Positions 1-12,300 of a stretch of 64,000 bases of DNA are shown here, in pieces; the first letter of the stretch is position 1; each line of letters opens with the position of its first letter. Both the position numbers and the translations under genes were made by a program. The DNA is taken from assembly GCF_023053635.1 (NCBI RefSeq), contig NC_086183.1, positions 28,903,501-28,967,500 of the forward strand, given 5' to 3'. This DNA is from Elgaria multicarinata webbii (Eukaryota > Chordata > Lepidosauria > Squamata > Anguidae). Under the pieces are notes generated by a model. It was given only the letters and a program-made list of their open reading frames with translations, was not told where the DNA came from and ran no database searches.

Positions 1-48
1 GGGAGGGCCATTGCAAGAGGGGGGTGGAATGAGGAGAGGCTCCTAACC

Positions 49-737
49 TAGGGTGACCATATTTTGGAAACCAAAAAGGAGGACAACATGGTCGCCATGT
101 TAAAATTATTTTTAAAAAATAATTTTGAAACCTCAAACTTTTTAAAAAAATCCTACAACTCAATGGATGTACAGATCTGTTTGTTTATTTATTTATTTGT
201 TACATTTTATACCACCCAATAGCCGAAGCTCTCTGGGTGGTTTCAAACTTGGCATAGCTAAAGTCCTTGTTAAGAACAATCATGGTGCCAAGTTTCATCT
301 CTTTATCTTTAAAAATAATGTTTTTAATTTTTTTTAAATCCTCACATTTTAAAAAATTCCTAAAAATCAATGGCTGAACAGATCTGTTTCAAATTTGGTA
401 TGGCTAAAGCTCTACCTAAAAGCTATCATGGTGCCAACTTTCATCTCTTTATCTTTAAAAATGACGATTTTAAAAATAATGTTAAAACCTCAATTTTTAA
501 AAAATCCCTAAAAAATCAACGGATGAACGGATCTGTTTCAAATTAAATCCCTTCCTAAGAGCTACCATTGTGCCAAGTTTCATGTCTTTATTTTTAAAAA
601 TGACGGAGTTATAAGCATTTTTGTTAATTCCCATTAGAGCTGCTCTTTGGAGAAAATCCAGATTTCCCCTCCCCCTCCTGGATTTGTCATCAAAGACCCG
701 GACAAATCCGGGCAAATCTGGTCATATGGTCACCCTA
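49..737. mobile_element. hAT-like non-autonomous element, TAGGGTGACC ends
   Basis: Begins TAGGGTGACCATAT and ends ATATGGTCACCCT(A), with near-matching 8-bp flanks (tcctaacc / acctaacc). The AT-rich interior has about three copies of a 120-130 base unit (cagatctgtttcaaa ... gccaagtttcatctcttta). A short LINE-tail fragment (about 180-240, ataccacccaatagccgaag) is inserted in the first unit. No transposase is present. Confidence 0.8.
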
Positions 738-2060
738 CCTAACCCCCCAGCATTGGTGGGGCTTTAGGGTGACACTTGCCACTTCATTCCTGCTGCTGGC
801 AACAATGATGCTTTCTCAGGGACAGCATTTCTGCGCGGTGGAGCAGCCAGAGAGCAGCCGGAGGGCCGTCACTGCTGTGTCTGGATCCCCCTCTGAATCC
901 CTCCTCAATGCCCCCCTCAATTTAGCACTTATTGCTTGGAACATTAGGGTGTGCCTGGGCACAGCTGGCACAGCCCTTGAGCACGCCTATGCTCACTGAT
1001 ATGGCTGCCCCGTGTCAGTTTGCTGGAGTGTGTGCTTGCTTGAGGGACCGGGAAACGCAGCAGGGTGGACAAACGCAGGGCCTTCAGTAGGCCTGGGCAC
1101 TTGGGGCCCTGGCCCTCCGTCAATTTCCCATGAGCCCTGATCTATTCTGCAAAGTATCTATTGGTGCCAGAAGTGTATTTTTCTCAGTTTAATTGCCATC
1201 TGGGGGGATTTTCAAGGGAGATTACAGCTAGGGAGAGAAGGGTTACCCCCCCTCCCTCCAGACCTGCTATAGTATCCCCACCCCACCCCAATATCATTCC
1301 CTGCTGATAAAAAGTTTGGGCCCTGCATGTTTGGGGGCCTGAATGTTGCCTAGCAACACCCCTGGCCATTTTTTTGGGGGGGGGTCTGGCAGGCCTTGAT
1401 AGCCAGTAGAAACATAGCCGAGGTGAAATAAGCGGGAGACGCTTCTCCTGCCAAACTCAGGCACGTGGGGCATCTGTTTCAGAGGCGAAAGGGAAGAAAG
1501 GGCGAAGACCTGGCACCCCGTCCTCCCACTCCAGTAGCCTGTACAGCACCTAGCACGCCACGGCAACAAATAAAAGTCCCGGCTCGTAGCGGGAGATGTA
1601 CAACTAGAGCACTGGGAGGTGCGCAGTGCCCTCAGGCAGACAAACAAGACTGCTTTATGCAGGCTGATGCCTGTCGGTCCACTGCTGTACGCTGAATTCT
1701 TCCCTGTGTTTGTGGCCAGTGCGCTGCAGACAGTGTGGTGTGTTGTCAAGGCCTCTTGCTCGGTGTTGTTTCCTTTTCAGGGGTTTTTTTGGGGGTCGGT
1801 TTTTTTGCTTTGTTTTTTGTTTCTTTGCCTGCACTGCTCTTTGGCTCTTGTTTTTCTACCTTTCCTTCTTCCGTCTCCTCCCTTGCTGGCTGGCTGGCTG
1901 ACTTTTCTCCCTGACTCAACACAGCGCCCTCCCAAACCGGCCGCCCTGGCTCTGCGGCTGGCACCCAGGAAGCTCCGGCTGGGTTAGGCCTCACCTGGGC
2001 AGCTTCGCCCATTTTCCCCTCCTTTCCCCTCCTTTCCTTTCCTTTCCTTTCTCCCCTGCC
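738..2060 (+). other. CBLC upstream flank, no gene recognised
   Basis: Several overlapping open frames on both strands but no domain or splice pattern I recognise. Holds a G-rich stretch near 1370-1385 and pyrimidine-rich tracts at 1780-1880 and 2015-2058. Probably the promoter region and 5' UTR of CBLC; the transcription start cannot be placed from sequence alone. Confidence 0.4.
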
Positions 2061-2386
2061 ATGGCCATTCCGTTGCGCCCTGCCCGAATTCCTCGGTGGA
2101 TTTCAGGCCACCGCTCTCTGGACAAAGCCCTCGAGGGCCTGACGAAGCTGCAGCACCTGGTGAACCAACCTCGCCTAGGGCTCCGGAACAGCCCGCCTCA
2201 CCTGCCCTTCCTCCTGCCCCAAACCCACCAGCACCTACGGCTGATTCGTGAGCAGAACGGGACCCAGCTCTGGGAAGGGGAGTACTTTCAGGTCTACCTC
2301 GCCAACTTGCTGGAAAAAATTAAACAAGCCATCCGGCTCTTCAAGAGGGAGAAAGAGGAGATCTTCCAAGAGGGCTCGGCCGCGAG
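2061..2386 (+). CDS. CBLC: CBLC exon 1: start codon and first part of four-helix bundle
   Basis: Starts [16 protein letters not shown] and includes [18 protein letters not shown], matching the NSPPYILDLLPDTYQHLR signature of CBL, and [20 protein letters not shown]. Ends in phase 2 (AG|gtaaaa); the split Arg codon is completed by exon 2. Upstream 2015-2058 is an almost pure C/T tract (CCCTCC/CCTTT units), probably 5' UTR or core promoter; no TATA box is evident. Confidence 0.93.
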
Positions 2387-2910
2387 GTAAAAAAGATCAT
2401 AAATAAAGAGAAAAAGAGATTTGTTGGGGCCGGGGAGAGGGCTGGTTTCCACATTCCAGGGGATGCTACAAGGATGTTGCTATGCTGCTTCACGCCTGCT
2501 ACTTCTGTCTAGGGCCTAGATATCTAGGAACTAGAAGGCAAGGGTGCGTACACCCTTCCCTTCCTCCACAGAATTCTATCATGATGGTGGGAAGCTACGC
2601 CTGTTAGATTTCTGCCTGTTACACAGAAGTTTAACAGCGCAGGAGACTGGCCAGATTTTTTTTTTTTAAGTAGCAACCCTCTCGATGGTCTGAAGCAACC
2701 CTGTTTTAAACGGGGAGCACGGAACTCTACTCTTTTTCCTAATCAATGCCCTTTTAACAGTAGCCTGGTTGGAAAGAATTCAGGTGCAGCTGGTAAGGTG
2801 CTATTGTTGCCAGCAGTCTGTTTTCAAGAAAAGCTGCTCCTTTTTCATTTCTGCCTGGCACCTGCAGCTCTTAAGGGCACAGAGTTTCTGCCGTGGTGAA
2901 GGATAGGAAT

Positions 2911-2954
<44 letters not shown>

Positions 2955-5578
2955 GTATTGCTTCGATTCTAAGACACACCTTTTCCCCCATATAAACATC
3001 TCTAAAAACGGGGTGCGTCTTAGAATCGCGGGTGCATTTATTATTTCTTAGAAGCAAAGCTTTTTTTCTGTTGGTGGTACTGAAATTACTATGCATCTTA
3101 CAATCAATGGCGTCTTAGAATCGAAGAAATATGGTATTATTATTATTATTATTCCTTAAAATCAAGGGCATGTCATGAATGGAATAGGCCATGATTGTTA
3201 AGAACCTAGGGCTTTATTATTTATTGTTATATTATAAACATTTATATACTGCCTTATTTGCTAGAAAGCTTTATTAGACATTAAACAATCCAAGCCGGGT
3301 GAGGAAGGTGTGTGTGTCTGTGTGTGCGTGAAATTTTCCCCATCCACCTGGTTATTTATCTTCCGGGAAAGATTTGATCCTGCAATTGCCCCATCTCTTT
3401 CACAGAATTGTGAGATCAAGATAACCACATCTTCCATTTGTAAACCCTCCTGTCTTACATCTTTTCTCTCTACACACACACACACACAAACACACACACA
3501 CCATTAAGGAGGGGGGACAGTTAGAATCGCTGCACAGTGTCTTGTGATTGATAGTGCTAGGAGCTGTACGTCTGGAAACAGCTCTGGAAGCCCCTCTCCT
3601 TGAGGGGAGCGCCTCTCCCTATATATGCCTGCCCGAGACTTGAGATCTGTTGGAGGAGTCCTCCTCCGCATCCCACCAATGCAACACATACACTATGATG
3701 GGACATGGGACAGGGCTTTCTCTGTGGTGGCACCCCGACAGTGGAATGCCCTCCCCTTGGAGGCCTGACTGGCACCAACACTGACTCTATACTGGCGCCA
3801 AGTGAAAACATGGCTTTTTAACAAAGCCTTTAATGGTTAAATTCACCTGGATTGCACATTGTTTTAACTGTTTTAATTGTTTTTACTGCTTTTAAGTTAT
3901 ATATTGGTTTTAACTTGATTCATGGTTTAATTTGTGTATATTTATTGTTTTATATTGTATGATTTTATCTGTACGCCGCCCTGAGATCCTAGTAATATAG
4001 GGAGGGATACAAATATTTTAAATAAATAAATAAGTCCGTGATGCACCTTTGCAACCGTCAGCTGGTTATTCTGCACAAATTGCTAAAAACAACCAGGCCT
4101 TCAAGTGAATAACGGGGAACTTGGAGAAGTGGGGGGAGGTGGTACAGAATGGCAAAGCACAATCAGGAAGTCTTGTAAGTTCAGGGTGTTTGTGGTTGAC
4201 AAAGTTTATAGGTTTCGACAGAACTTGATCTCCTCTCTAAGACTGCCAACTAACCAACGAAAAACAAAACGAAAAACAACCGGACCTACGCTGGTTTAAT
4301 ACCACCTACATGAACTGCAAAACGCGGCAGGCATTGCTTTTGTGGTACAGAGAATGTGATAGCCTGTGATAGGAGGCGTGTCTATACATTCTGCATACTC
4401 CGTCATGGCTGCCCAGTTGCGCCCCATTGTTTATACGACGCAGCCTCCGACTCGCGAAGCTGCACATTTTCAACGTGTCGTTTTACCGCAACGTTTTACA
4501 TTGCTCTGATGTTGCCACAGTTGTTTGTACGTGTGTCAGTGGTGGCGTCAGTTTGGGTTCAGAGAGTGGGCGGGCGTAGTTAAGGGGTAGATCCCAGGCA
4601 CGGTAGGCACGGGAATACAGGGCAGGGGTCTGGGGTTGGGCTCGAGCAGCCTCAACTGAGTGTTTAGTAATTATTTATTTTATTGATTTATTACATATTT
4701 ATACTGCCCAACAGCCTAAGCTCTCTGGGCGGTTTACAACTAAAACCATAAAATCCAGTTTAAAACTTTAAAATCACATAAAACCAGAATAAATTACAGT
4801 CCAGGGAAGGCTTGTTTAAAAAGATATGTTTTTAGGAGGCGTTTAAAAGTTATTACATTTTTCGCCTCCCGAACCACACGAGGGAGAGTTTTCCAGAAGG
4901 AGAGTTTTCCAGAGGGAGGGTGCCGCTACAGAGAAGGCATATTAATGACATATTACAGTCTGGAACGAAAGTAAGGACGGTTATTATGTATAGCGCATAA
5001 ATTCAAAGGACTGTAGTGGCACAGAGGCACAAAAACAGGCTTTGAAAGCTACAGTGTGACGCAGAGTTCCCAGAAAACAAAACAAGAAAAGATTTCGGCG
5101 GTTTTCGGTCCTTTGATTTTTGCTGCCCATTACTGCTGTGAGCTAACGGCGCTGCGAACTTTCCTGGCTGAATAACCCGTGCTCACCCTGCCCATGTAAA
5201 CTATTGTTGCTGCTTCACATTAGGGATGCTGTGAGGTTTAGGAGGAATCAGTAAGTGAAGCAGCACTGAATATAGATGATGCCCCCAGGGTGTCCAGATC
5301 AAGCTGCTGTTAAAAGCAGAGGAACAAGGACTGGTCACAAACAAAGTAGGCCACCCTGCCCTCTACTCCTCCACCTGCAACTCCATTTTTGTTAGTTGGA
5401 CTTTGGTCCTCCTTTATCAGTTGCGGTAGGGCTGGTTGCTAGGTAACCAGGGTCCCTCCCCTCCCGCGTGGAACACTCGGTACCAGGCCGCGGTGAGACC
5501 TTTCCGGATAAAAGCTGAGTTCATGGAGGCCAAGAAAGGGCTGGTGTGATTTTGAAGGAGACTTCCCACCTGTCTGAC

Positions 5579-5622
<44 letters not shown>

Positions 5623-6350
5623 CACACAACCATTAAGGAGGGGGGACAATTAGAATCGCTGGACAATGTCTTGCGATTGATAGGTAGTGCTAGGACCTGT
5701 ACATCTGGAAACAGCTCTGGAAGTCCATGATGTCATCTGAACAGGCCCAGAGGGGTCAACTCTAATGGACAACTCTTCTTTTCTGGCTGGGCTCTTGTGC
5801 CTTTGACAGTTAAACATGTAGACCAAAATTTAACAGGTAAAGCTTTGCAGTTGCAAATCACGCATGGAAGTTTCTTCAAAGCTGGTACTGTTGTGCCGGT
5901 GCTCTTATTTGTAATTGCAGGTTGCGGCTTGGTTGGTGGGTTTTTTTTTAATTATCTCTCTATGCGCCGTTTGTGAATCATTGCAGATGTGTACGGCTGC
6001 AATGACCTACAGCTAAGACAATGGTCTTTGAGGACACGCGGACTGATTCGGACTCCATTGTTTGCTTGTCTCACTGCAGGAGGAACCTGACCAAGCTTTC
6101 GCTGATCTTTAGCCACATGGTGGCTGAGCTCCAGGCCCTATTTCCTGGCGGGAAAGACCAGGGCAGCTTGTACCAACTCAGCAAACCAGAGGCCCAGTCC
6201 TTCTGGAGGGAGACATGGGCTGGACGGTGAGACATTGAAAACCGATCCTGGTATTCCCACCCACCCCACACACATCCTCCTCTTCTTACATCCATTGCGG
6301 CTGGGTTCACATAAGACGCTAACCCACACTGAGTGGTTGGGTGTGGGTTC

Positions 6351-6385
<35 letters not shown>

Positions 6386-9300
6386 TTTTATTACATTTAT
6401 ATACCGTCCCACAGCCAAAGCTCTCTGGGCGGTTCACAACAATTAAAAATAGTAAACATTAAAAGTATACAAAAATTAAAAAAAAAACATAAAAACAGTA
6501 TAAAAACAACAGTATCCATTTAAAAACAACAATTCTGGGGTCCATTAAAAACAAACTTAACGTTGTTAAATGCTGTTAAAAAGCTGTTAAAAAGCTGTTA
6601 AAATGCCTGGGAGAGAAAAGAAAAGAGAGAAGAGAAAAGTCTTGACTTGGCGCCGAAAAGATAACAATGTTGGCGCCAGGCGAGCCTCATCGGGAAGATC
6701 ATTCCACAGTCGGGGGGCCACCACTGAGAAGGCCCTCTCCCTTGTTGCCATCCTCCGAGCTTCCCTCGGAGTAGGCACTCGGAGGAGGACCTTAGATGTT
6801 GAGCGCAGTGAACCTTGGGTTGTTTGTTGAACTGTGGGTTAGTGTGTGTCTGAACCCAGGACATTTTCTGGAAGGTGCATCGTTAACTATGCGGTGCAGC
6901 TTATCTTTCTTGAACAGGCCACTTGAGAAACCATGATTTGCTGTTGGGTTGTTCAGGGTGGTTTACAAGCCACACTGTGGAAAATGTCCCGAGTTTGGAC
7001 AACACACTAACCCATAGTTCAACAAACAATCCATGGTTCAGCGTGATGTGTGAACCCAGCCATTGTCACCGCAACACAATTCTTTCCCATCCGTGGTATT
7101 GTTACACACAGCAAAACAGAATAGGTTTAGCAAAAATCACGCGTGTAAAAATATCATGAGAAAATTTTAATATAAATAATGATATTTCACACAAAATTCA
7201 AAGCAATTGAATAGCAGTCCAGCAACAGATCACACAAACATAGTTACAACACGGATTTCCAAATCAAAAGGCTGTACAAATATACAAAATAAACCTGGAA
7301 AATTGTTTTTTTAATTAGTTTACATTTATCTGATTATTCGGGTAAAGTATATCATCCCAGGTATCTCTAAGTTTGTGTATTTGGTTTTACAGGTTCCTTG
7401 TAGGAAGTTCAGCTTCGTGAAAACCTTGTTGTAGTAAAGGCTGTAATTACTGCTTATGTTTTTCCCACTGAACAGGACCAGTTTGGGGGCATTGTATATT
7501 TGTGCAGCCTTTTGATTTGGTAACTATGTAGATGTTGATACATTGATGGACTGCTAAACAACTGTTTGAAATCCTGTGTAAAATATCAGTATTTATATTA
7601 ACATTTTGTCATATTTTTTACACACGTAATTTTCCTTGGACGTATTCTGTTTTGTGGTTTGTCAGTGGCTAAGGAGAGAAGTGTTTTATTGGGGATTGTT
7701 ACACACAACCCAGAACTCCAGGGAGACATCTCAGGGACACAGCATTTAACCAGGTTTGGTTGCCTTTGAAAGAAGGTCACTGGAGGTGCATTGGCATTTT
7801 TTACGGAGGACAGTCCTCTATTTGAAAGGCTGTCTTTTCCAGTTCCAGTGTAAACATAAAGAACCATAAAATACACAGAGAGCCCCTGGGCAGCAGGAGG
7901 AAGAAGTAGGCATACAGGTCACATGGTCACTGCCTTCCACACTATGGGCTCATCTACACCAAGCAGAATATTCCACTTTGAAAGTGGTATATAAAAGGCA
8001 GGAGCCACACCACTGCTTTATACTGATATTGAAGTGCACTGCAGGATCTACACTAGTGCTTTATAATGGTACTGAAGTGCACTGACAACTGTTGGGGCCC
8101 ATGACACATCTACACCAAGCAGGATATTGCACTACGGAAGCGGTACGAAAGCGGTATATGGTATGTGTCAATGGGCCCCAACAGTTGTCAGTGCACTTCA
8201 ATACCGCTCTAAAGCAGTCGTGTGGCTCCTGCCTTTTATATACTGCTTTTATACCACTTTCATAGAGAAATATCCTGCTTGGTGTAGATGAGCCCTATGT
8301 GAGATCTGTATTTCTATTTAAATAATTGTTATTATTTTCTAAATGTATTATTATTATTTTCTAAATTATTATTATTTTTGAAATTTGCATAAATGGCCGC
8401 CCTATTTGTAATGTTTGCATCCCTTTACAAATGTACAGGCTGAACGTAAGGTGCTAACCCTTAACCAAAACCGGACAATTAAAAGAAAAGAAGTTAAAGA
8501 TAGTTATTTATTTATTTATTTATTTATTTTATTTTATTTTATTACATTTATATACCGCCCACAGCTGAAGCTCTCTGGGCGGTTTACAACATTATATATG
8601 ATTATAAATTAAAATGTAATACAAATGAAGTTAAATTATTAATACTTCCAACGAGTGACATATAAAAATCACAATTTGGGGGAATACCTAAGTCAGCCCC
8701 TTTTTGAAAAAATAGTTCTGAGTACTCTACAGCTTAGTGATTGGGCCACTGACGAAGACAAACGTCGAAACGCGTTTGGCCAGAGTCAAATGAGCCCTGT
8801 TTTTAGTTTATTACTTTATCTGTAAATGTATGAGAGTGCTCATAATCATATCCTTAACTTCTTTTCTTTTAATTGAACTTAAGTGGAGCGAAAGAGTCGG
8901 CCGTACCAAAACTTCTAGCCACACAACGAAAGGCTGTGGAAAGATATTCTCAGTTAACGCGTTTTGCTTAACTCTGTTCAAGCCTTCTCCAACGATTGTT
9001 TATTTCAATGACGTGCATATTATTAGCCTGAGTGCAGCGATCCTTCCTTCCATCTGCTCATTATTAAAGCAGTCATAAAATAATTTGTTAAAAAGCTCGT
9101 GCGGTGAATTCCAGGAAAGCCTTCCAACGTGTTCTGTACCTGCCACACCCAGGGCATATCGACACCACAGATCTAAAGTGCTTTAATAATAATAATAAAA
9201 AAATCCATGTTCTCAGGGCACACTGGGAGCTGCAGTTCTGTGAGGAGGTCCTAGTCAACTCTTATCAGAGAATTCTCGTCAGCATTCTCACCAGACTGCA

Positions 9301-12300
9301 GTTCCCAGGTTTCTTTGGCAGAAGCTCAAATGAGGATAAACCCACTATGGGTTTGCAGTGTGGATATGCCGGCATCAAAACAAATGCCCCTCAACTCTAC
9401 CTCTGAATGTAACATGCTGGTCCGTCAATGCTTTCTCCTTCCTCTTCTCCGCAGGAGCCTGGTATCCTGGGTCGAATTTCGAGAAGGGCTCAGTCGGTTC
9501 CACCATGTGGATCCTGGCCCAATGGCCATAGCATTGAGATCCACCATCGACCTCGCCTGCAACGGGCACATCTCCATATTCGAGTTTGACATTTTCACCC
9601 GCCTCTTCCAGGTACACCCCGGGAGCAGACAGGAACCTTTTGTGCAAGGGTGGAGGGGGGCGGGTTTACCACCAACAACTTGCCAAACCTCAAATTCAAA
9701 ATAATCAAAATTTGGGCGTAACCCTATTGCAACAATCATCCTATGTAGGGCGAGAGGAGCAGAGGAGGCAATCTTCACCTCTCCATCCTCCCGCCCTGCA
9801 TTTTTGCTAGATGGGCTATTTTGCCCGTCTAGCAAAAGTGTCTCAGAGGGAAGGAGGCTGGGCAGGCCTCAGGATAGCTCGTATCCTCACCTCTCCAGTC
9901 TCCTCCCTTCCCCAACTACCAAAACAGCCTTTTCCCCTCCTCTCCAAGGTTGTGTTCCTGACATCAAAGAGGCAGCCAGTGTGAGGGAGGGAGATCGGAG
10001 TTTCGCTTCCTAGCTCTGAGGTCAGAGTACTGTCTCTGATCTTGGATCTGAGAATCTGAACTAGCCCATGGCCCCCTCAATTTTAGGAAATAGGGTGAAC
10101 TGGGCAACCGATATTTTATTTTATTTTATCGGTGTGGAATTTCAAGTTTTCGTCAACCTCGTTTCGGCATTTGCAGATCGAAATTCTGCTGCCGGAATTC
10201 GCTGATAACGAACTCCATACCTACATGCTACAAACATAAATTGAAATGAGCCCACTTTAAATGCCATGGCTTCTCCCAAAGAATTGTCGCTTCATGAGAA
10301 GCTGATGAGGATTCTCTCTTAGAGATCTTTAATGCCCTTTTATCCCCAGAACTACAGTTCACAAGGGTCGTGCAACGAAGAAATGACTGTTCAATCACTG
10401 TTTAACTCTGTCTTGTAGGCCAGTTTTTAATTATGCTGAACTAATGAAAATATTATTTTACAATTGAAACTTGTACAACCATTTCTTTCCACACCAGGAA
10501 AATCTTCGTCCGCTAAGACTGCAATTATAGACCCACTTACCTGGGAGGAAGCCCCATTGAACTCTGTGGGAAATACTTCTGAATAGATATAGGATTTCAC
10601 TGTAAAGTTTTGTATATCAGGCTAACACAGGGATGGGGATCCAGAGGCCCGCAGTCTCAGTCTGGTCCTCTGGGATTCTTCAAATGGCTACGCCCGCTTC
10701 TCCCCACCCAGTAGAGGCTGGTGGCTCTGATGTCAGTGGGGTGGTGAACCCACTCCAAGTTTCAGGCTAAACCAGTCAAAACTCTAAAGGAGATATCCAA
10801 ACTGCAAAGCTATTTAAGCTGCTCCTTTAGAGTTCTGACTAGTTCAGACTGAAAGTCCGAATGCTTCTCCTAAGGCTTTGTTACTGGCAGCAAACCTTTA
10901 CGCTAAAAGATGATGAGGCTTTTTGGCCCCACACACCACTGGGACACATCACCCCAGTGCTTCTCCAGAATTTAATTTGTGCTTTGGAAGACATTCCCTG
11001 GCCCTGTGCTAAAGCCAAGAAAGCAGGGCTAATTTAAAAATAAATAAATTCAAAGTTAGCACCTTAGGCATGAGTCTAGCCATTTCAGAACTTCGTCTTT
11101 TGTGGGAAGGGTTGCAGCTCTTTTGGACATTGTGCCAAAAAGAACTTTCTACCAATAAAATAATTTATTTATTTATTACATTTTTTATACCGCCCAATAG
11201 CTGAAGCTCCCTGGGCGGTTCACACAAATTGAAACCATTCAAAGTATAAAAACATGATACAAAATGCAATATAAAAGCACAACCAGGATAAAAACAGCAG
11301 CAGTGCAGAAATACAAATGTAAAATACAAATGTAAAACAGCCAAGTTAAAATTAAATTTATAGACTAAACGCTGAGAGAATAAAAAGATCTTCAACTGGC
11401 GTCTGAAAGAATGTAGCATAGGTGCCAGGTGAAACCTCCTTAGGGAGCTCATTCCACAGCCGGGGTGCCACAGCAGAGAAGGCCCTCCTCCTGGTAGCCA
11501 CCTGCCTCACTTCCTCTGGCAGGGGCTCACGGAGAAGGACCCCCAAGGATGCTGAGAGTTGTAGGACTTTTTTTCCTGTCTAAATGTGCATAGGATTGCG
11601 CTATAACAGGAGCATGCCTGTTAGAAGGAAGTGACTGAGGATACACTGCAACTTTTTGTTGCAGGTCCCGGTTGATTTTATCGATTTATTACTTACACCA
11701 TTTTTTAGGGGATCATTCAAAGCAGTTTACCAGCTCAATAAAAACAAACCCCCACAAGGCAATCCATACAAATTACAATTAATTACAAGGAACCACACAC
11801 AGGATTCTTGTCTTGTGCGCAACACCGCAACAGACAAAACTCCTTTAAAGCAGCAGATTCCCTGTGTGTGTGTGTTTGCCATTTTGTCTATTTGACTGCC
11901 TTTCTGTGCATGAGAACTGAAAACATCCCTAGGGGTACTCCATAAGGTTTTGTCATAGCTCCCTGCTTGTCATGTATGTCCCATGTTAATAACCAGGCTT
12001 CCTATTGGGCTTTTCACCAACAAAATCTTTGCATCCTGAGACATTTCTCTCCTTTTGGGGGTCTGCTTTAGCTGCTTGACAGCCTTTGCACCTCCCGGTT
12101 TATCTTTCTGTTTTGACGTTGGGCCTTGCGTAGGGTGACCAACTGTCAGGATTTCCCCGGATTTGTCCTGGTTTTTGTTCTTTCCATGGTGTCAGGGGGG
12201 ATTTTCTATAATTTTCAATAATGTCCTGGAATGACACACCTTCCCCTTTAAGGCTGCCATTAGCATGGCAGGAGGGAATGACGTGCTTTCTTGAGGCACA

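Noticed and set aside
1294-2012. separate gene upstream of CBLC from overlapping open frames
   Set aside because: Low-complexity translations on both strands, no domain, no splice pairing.
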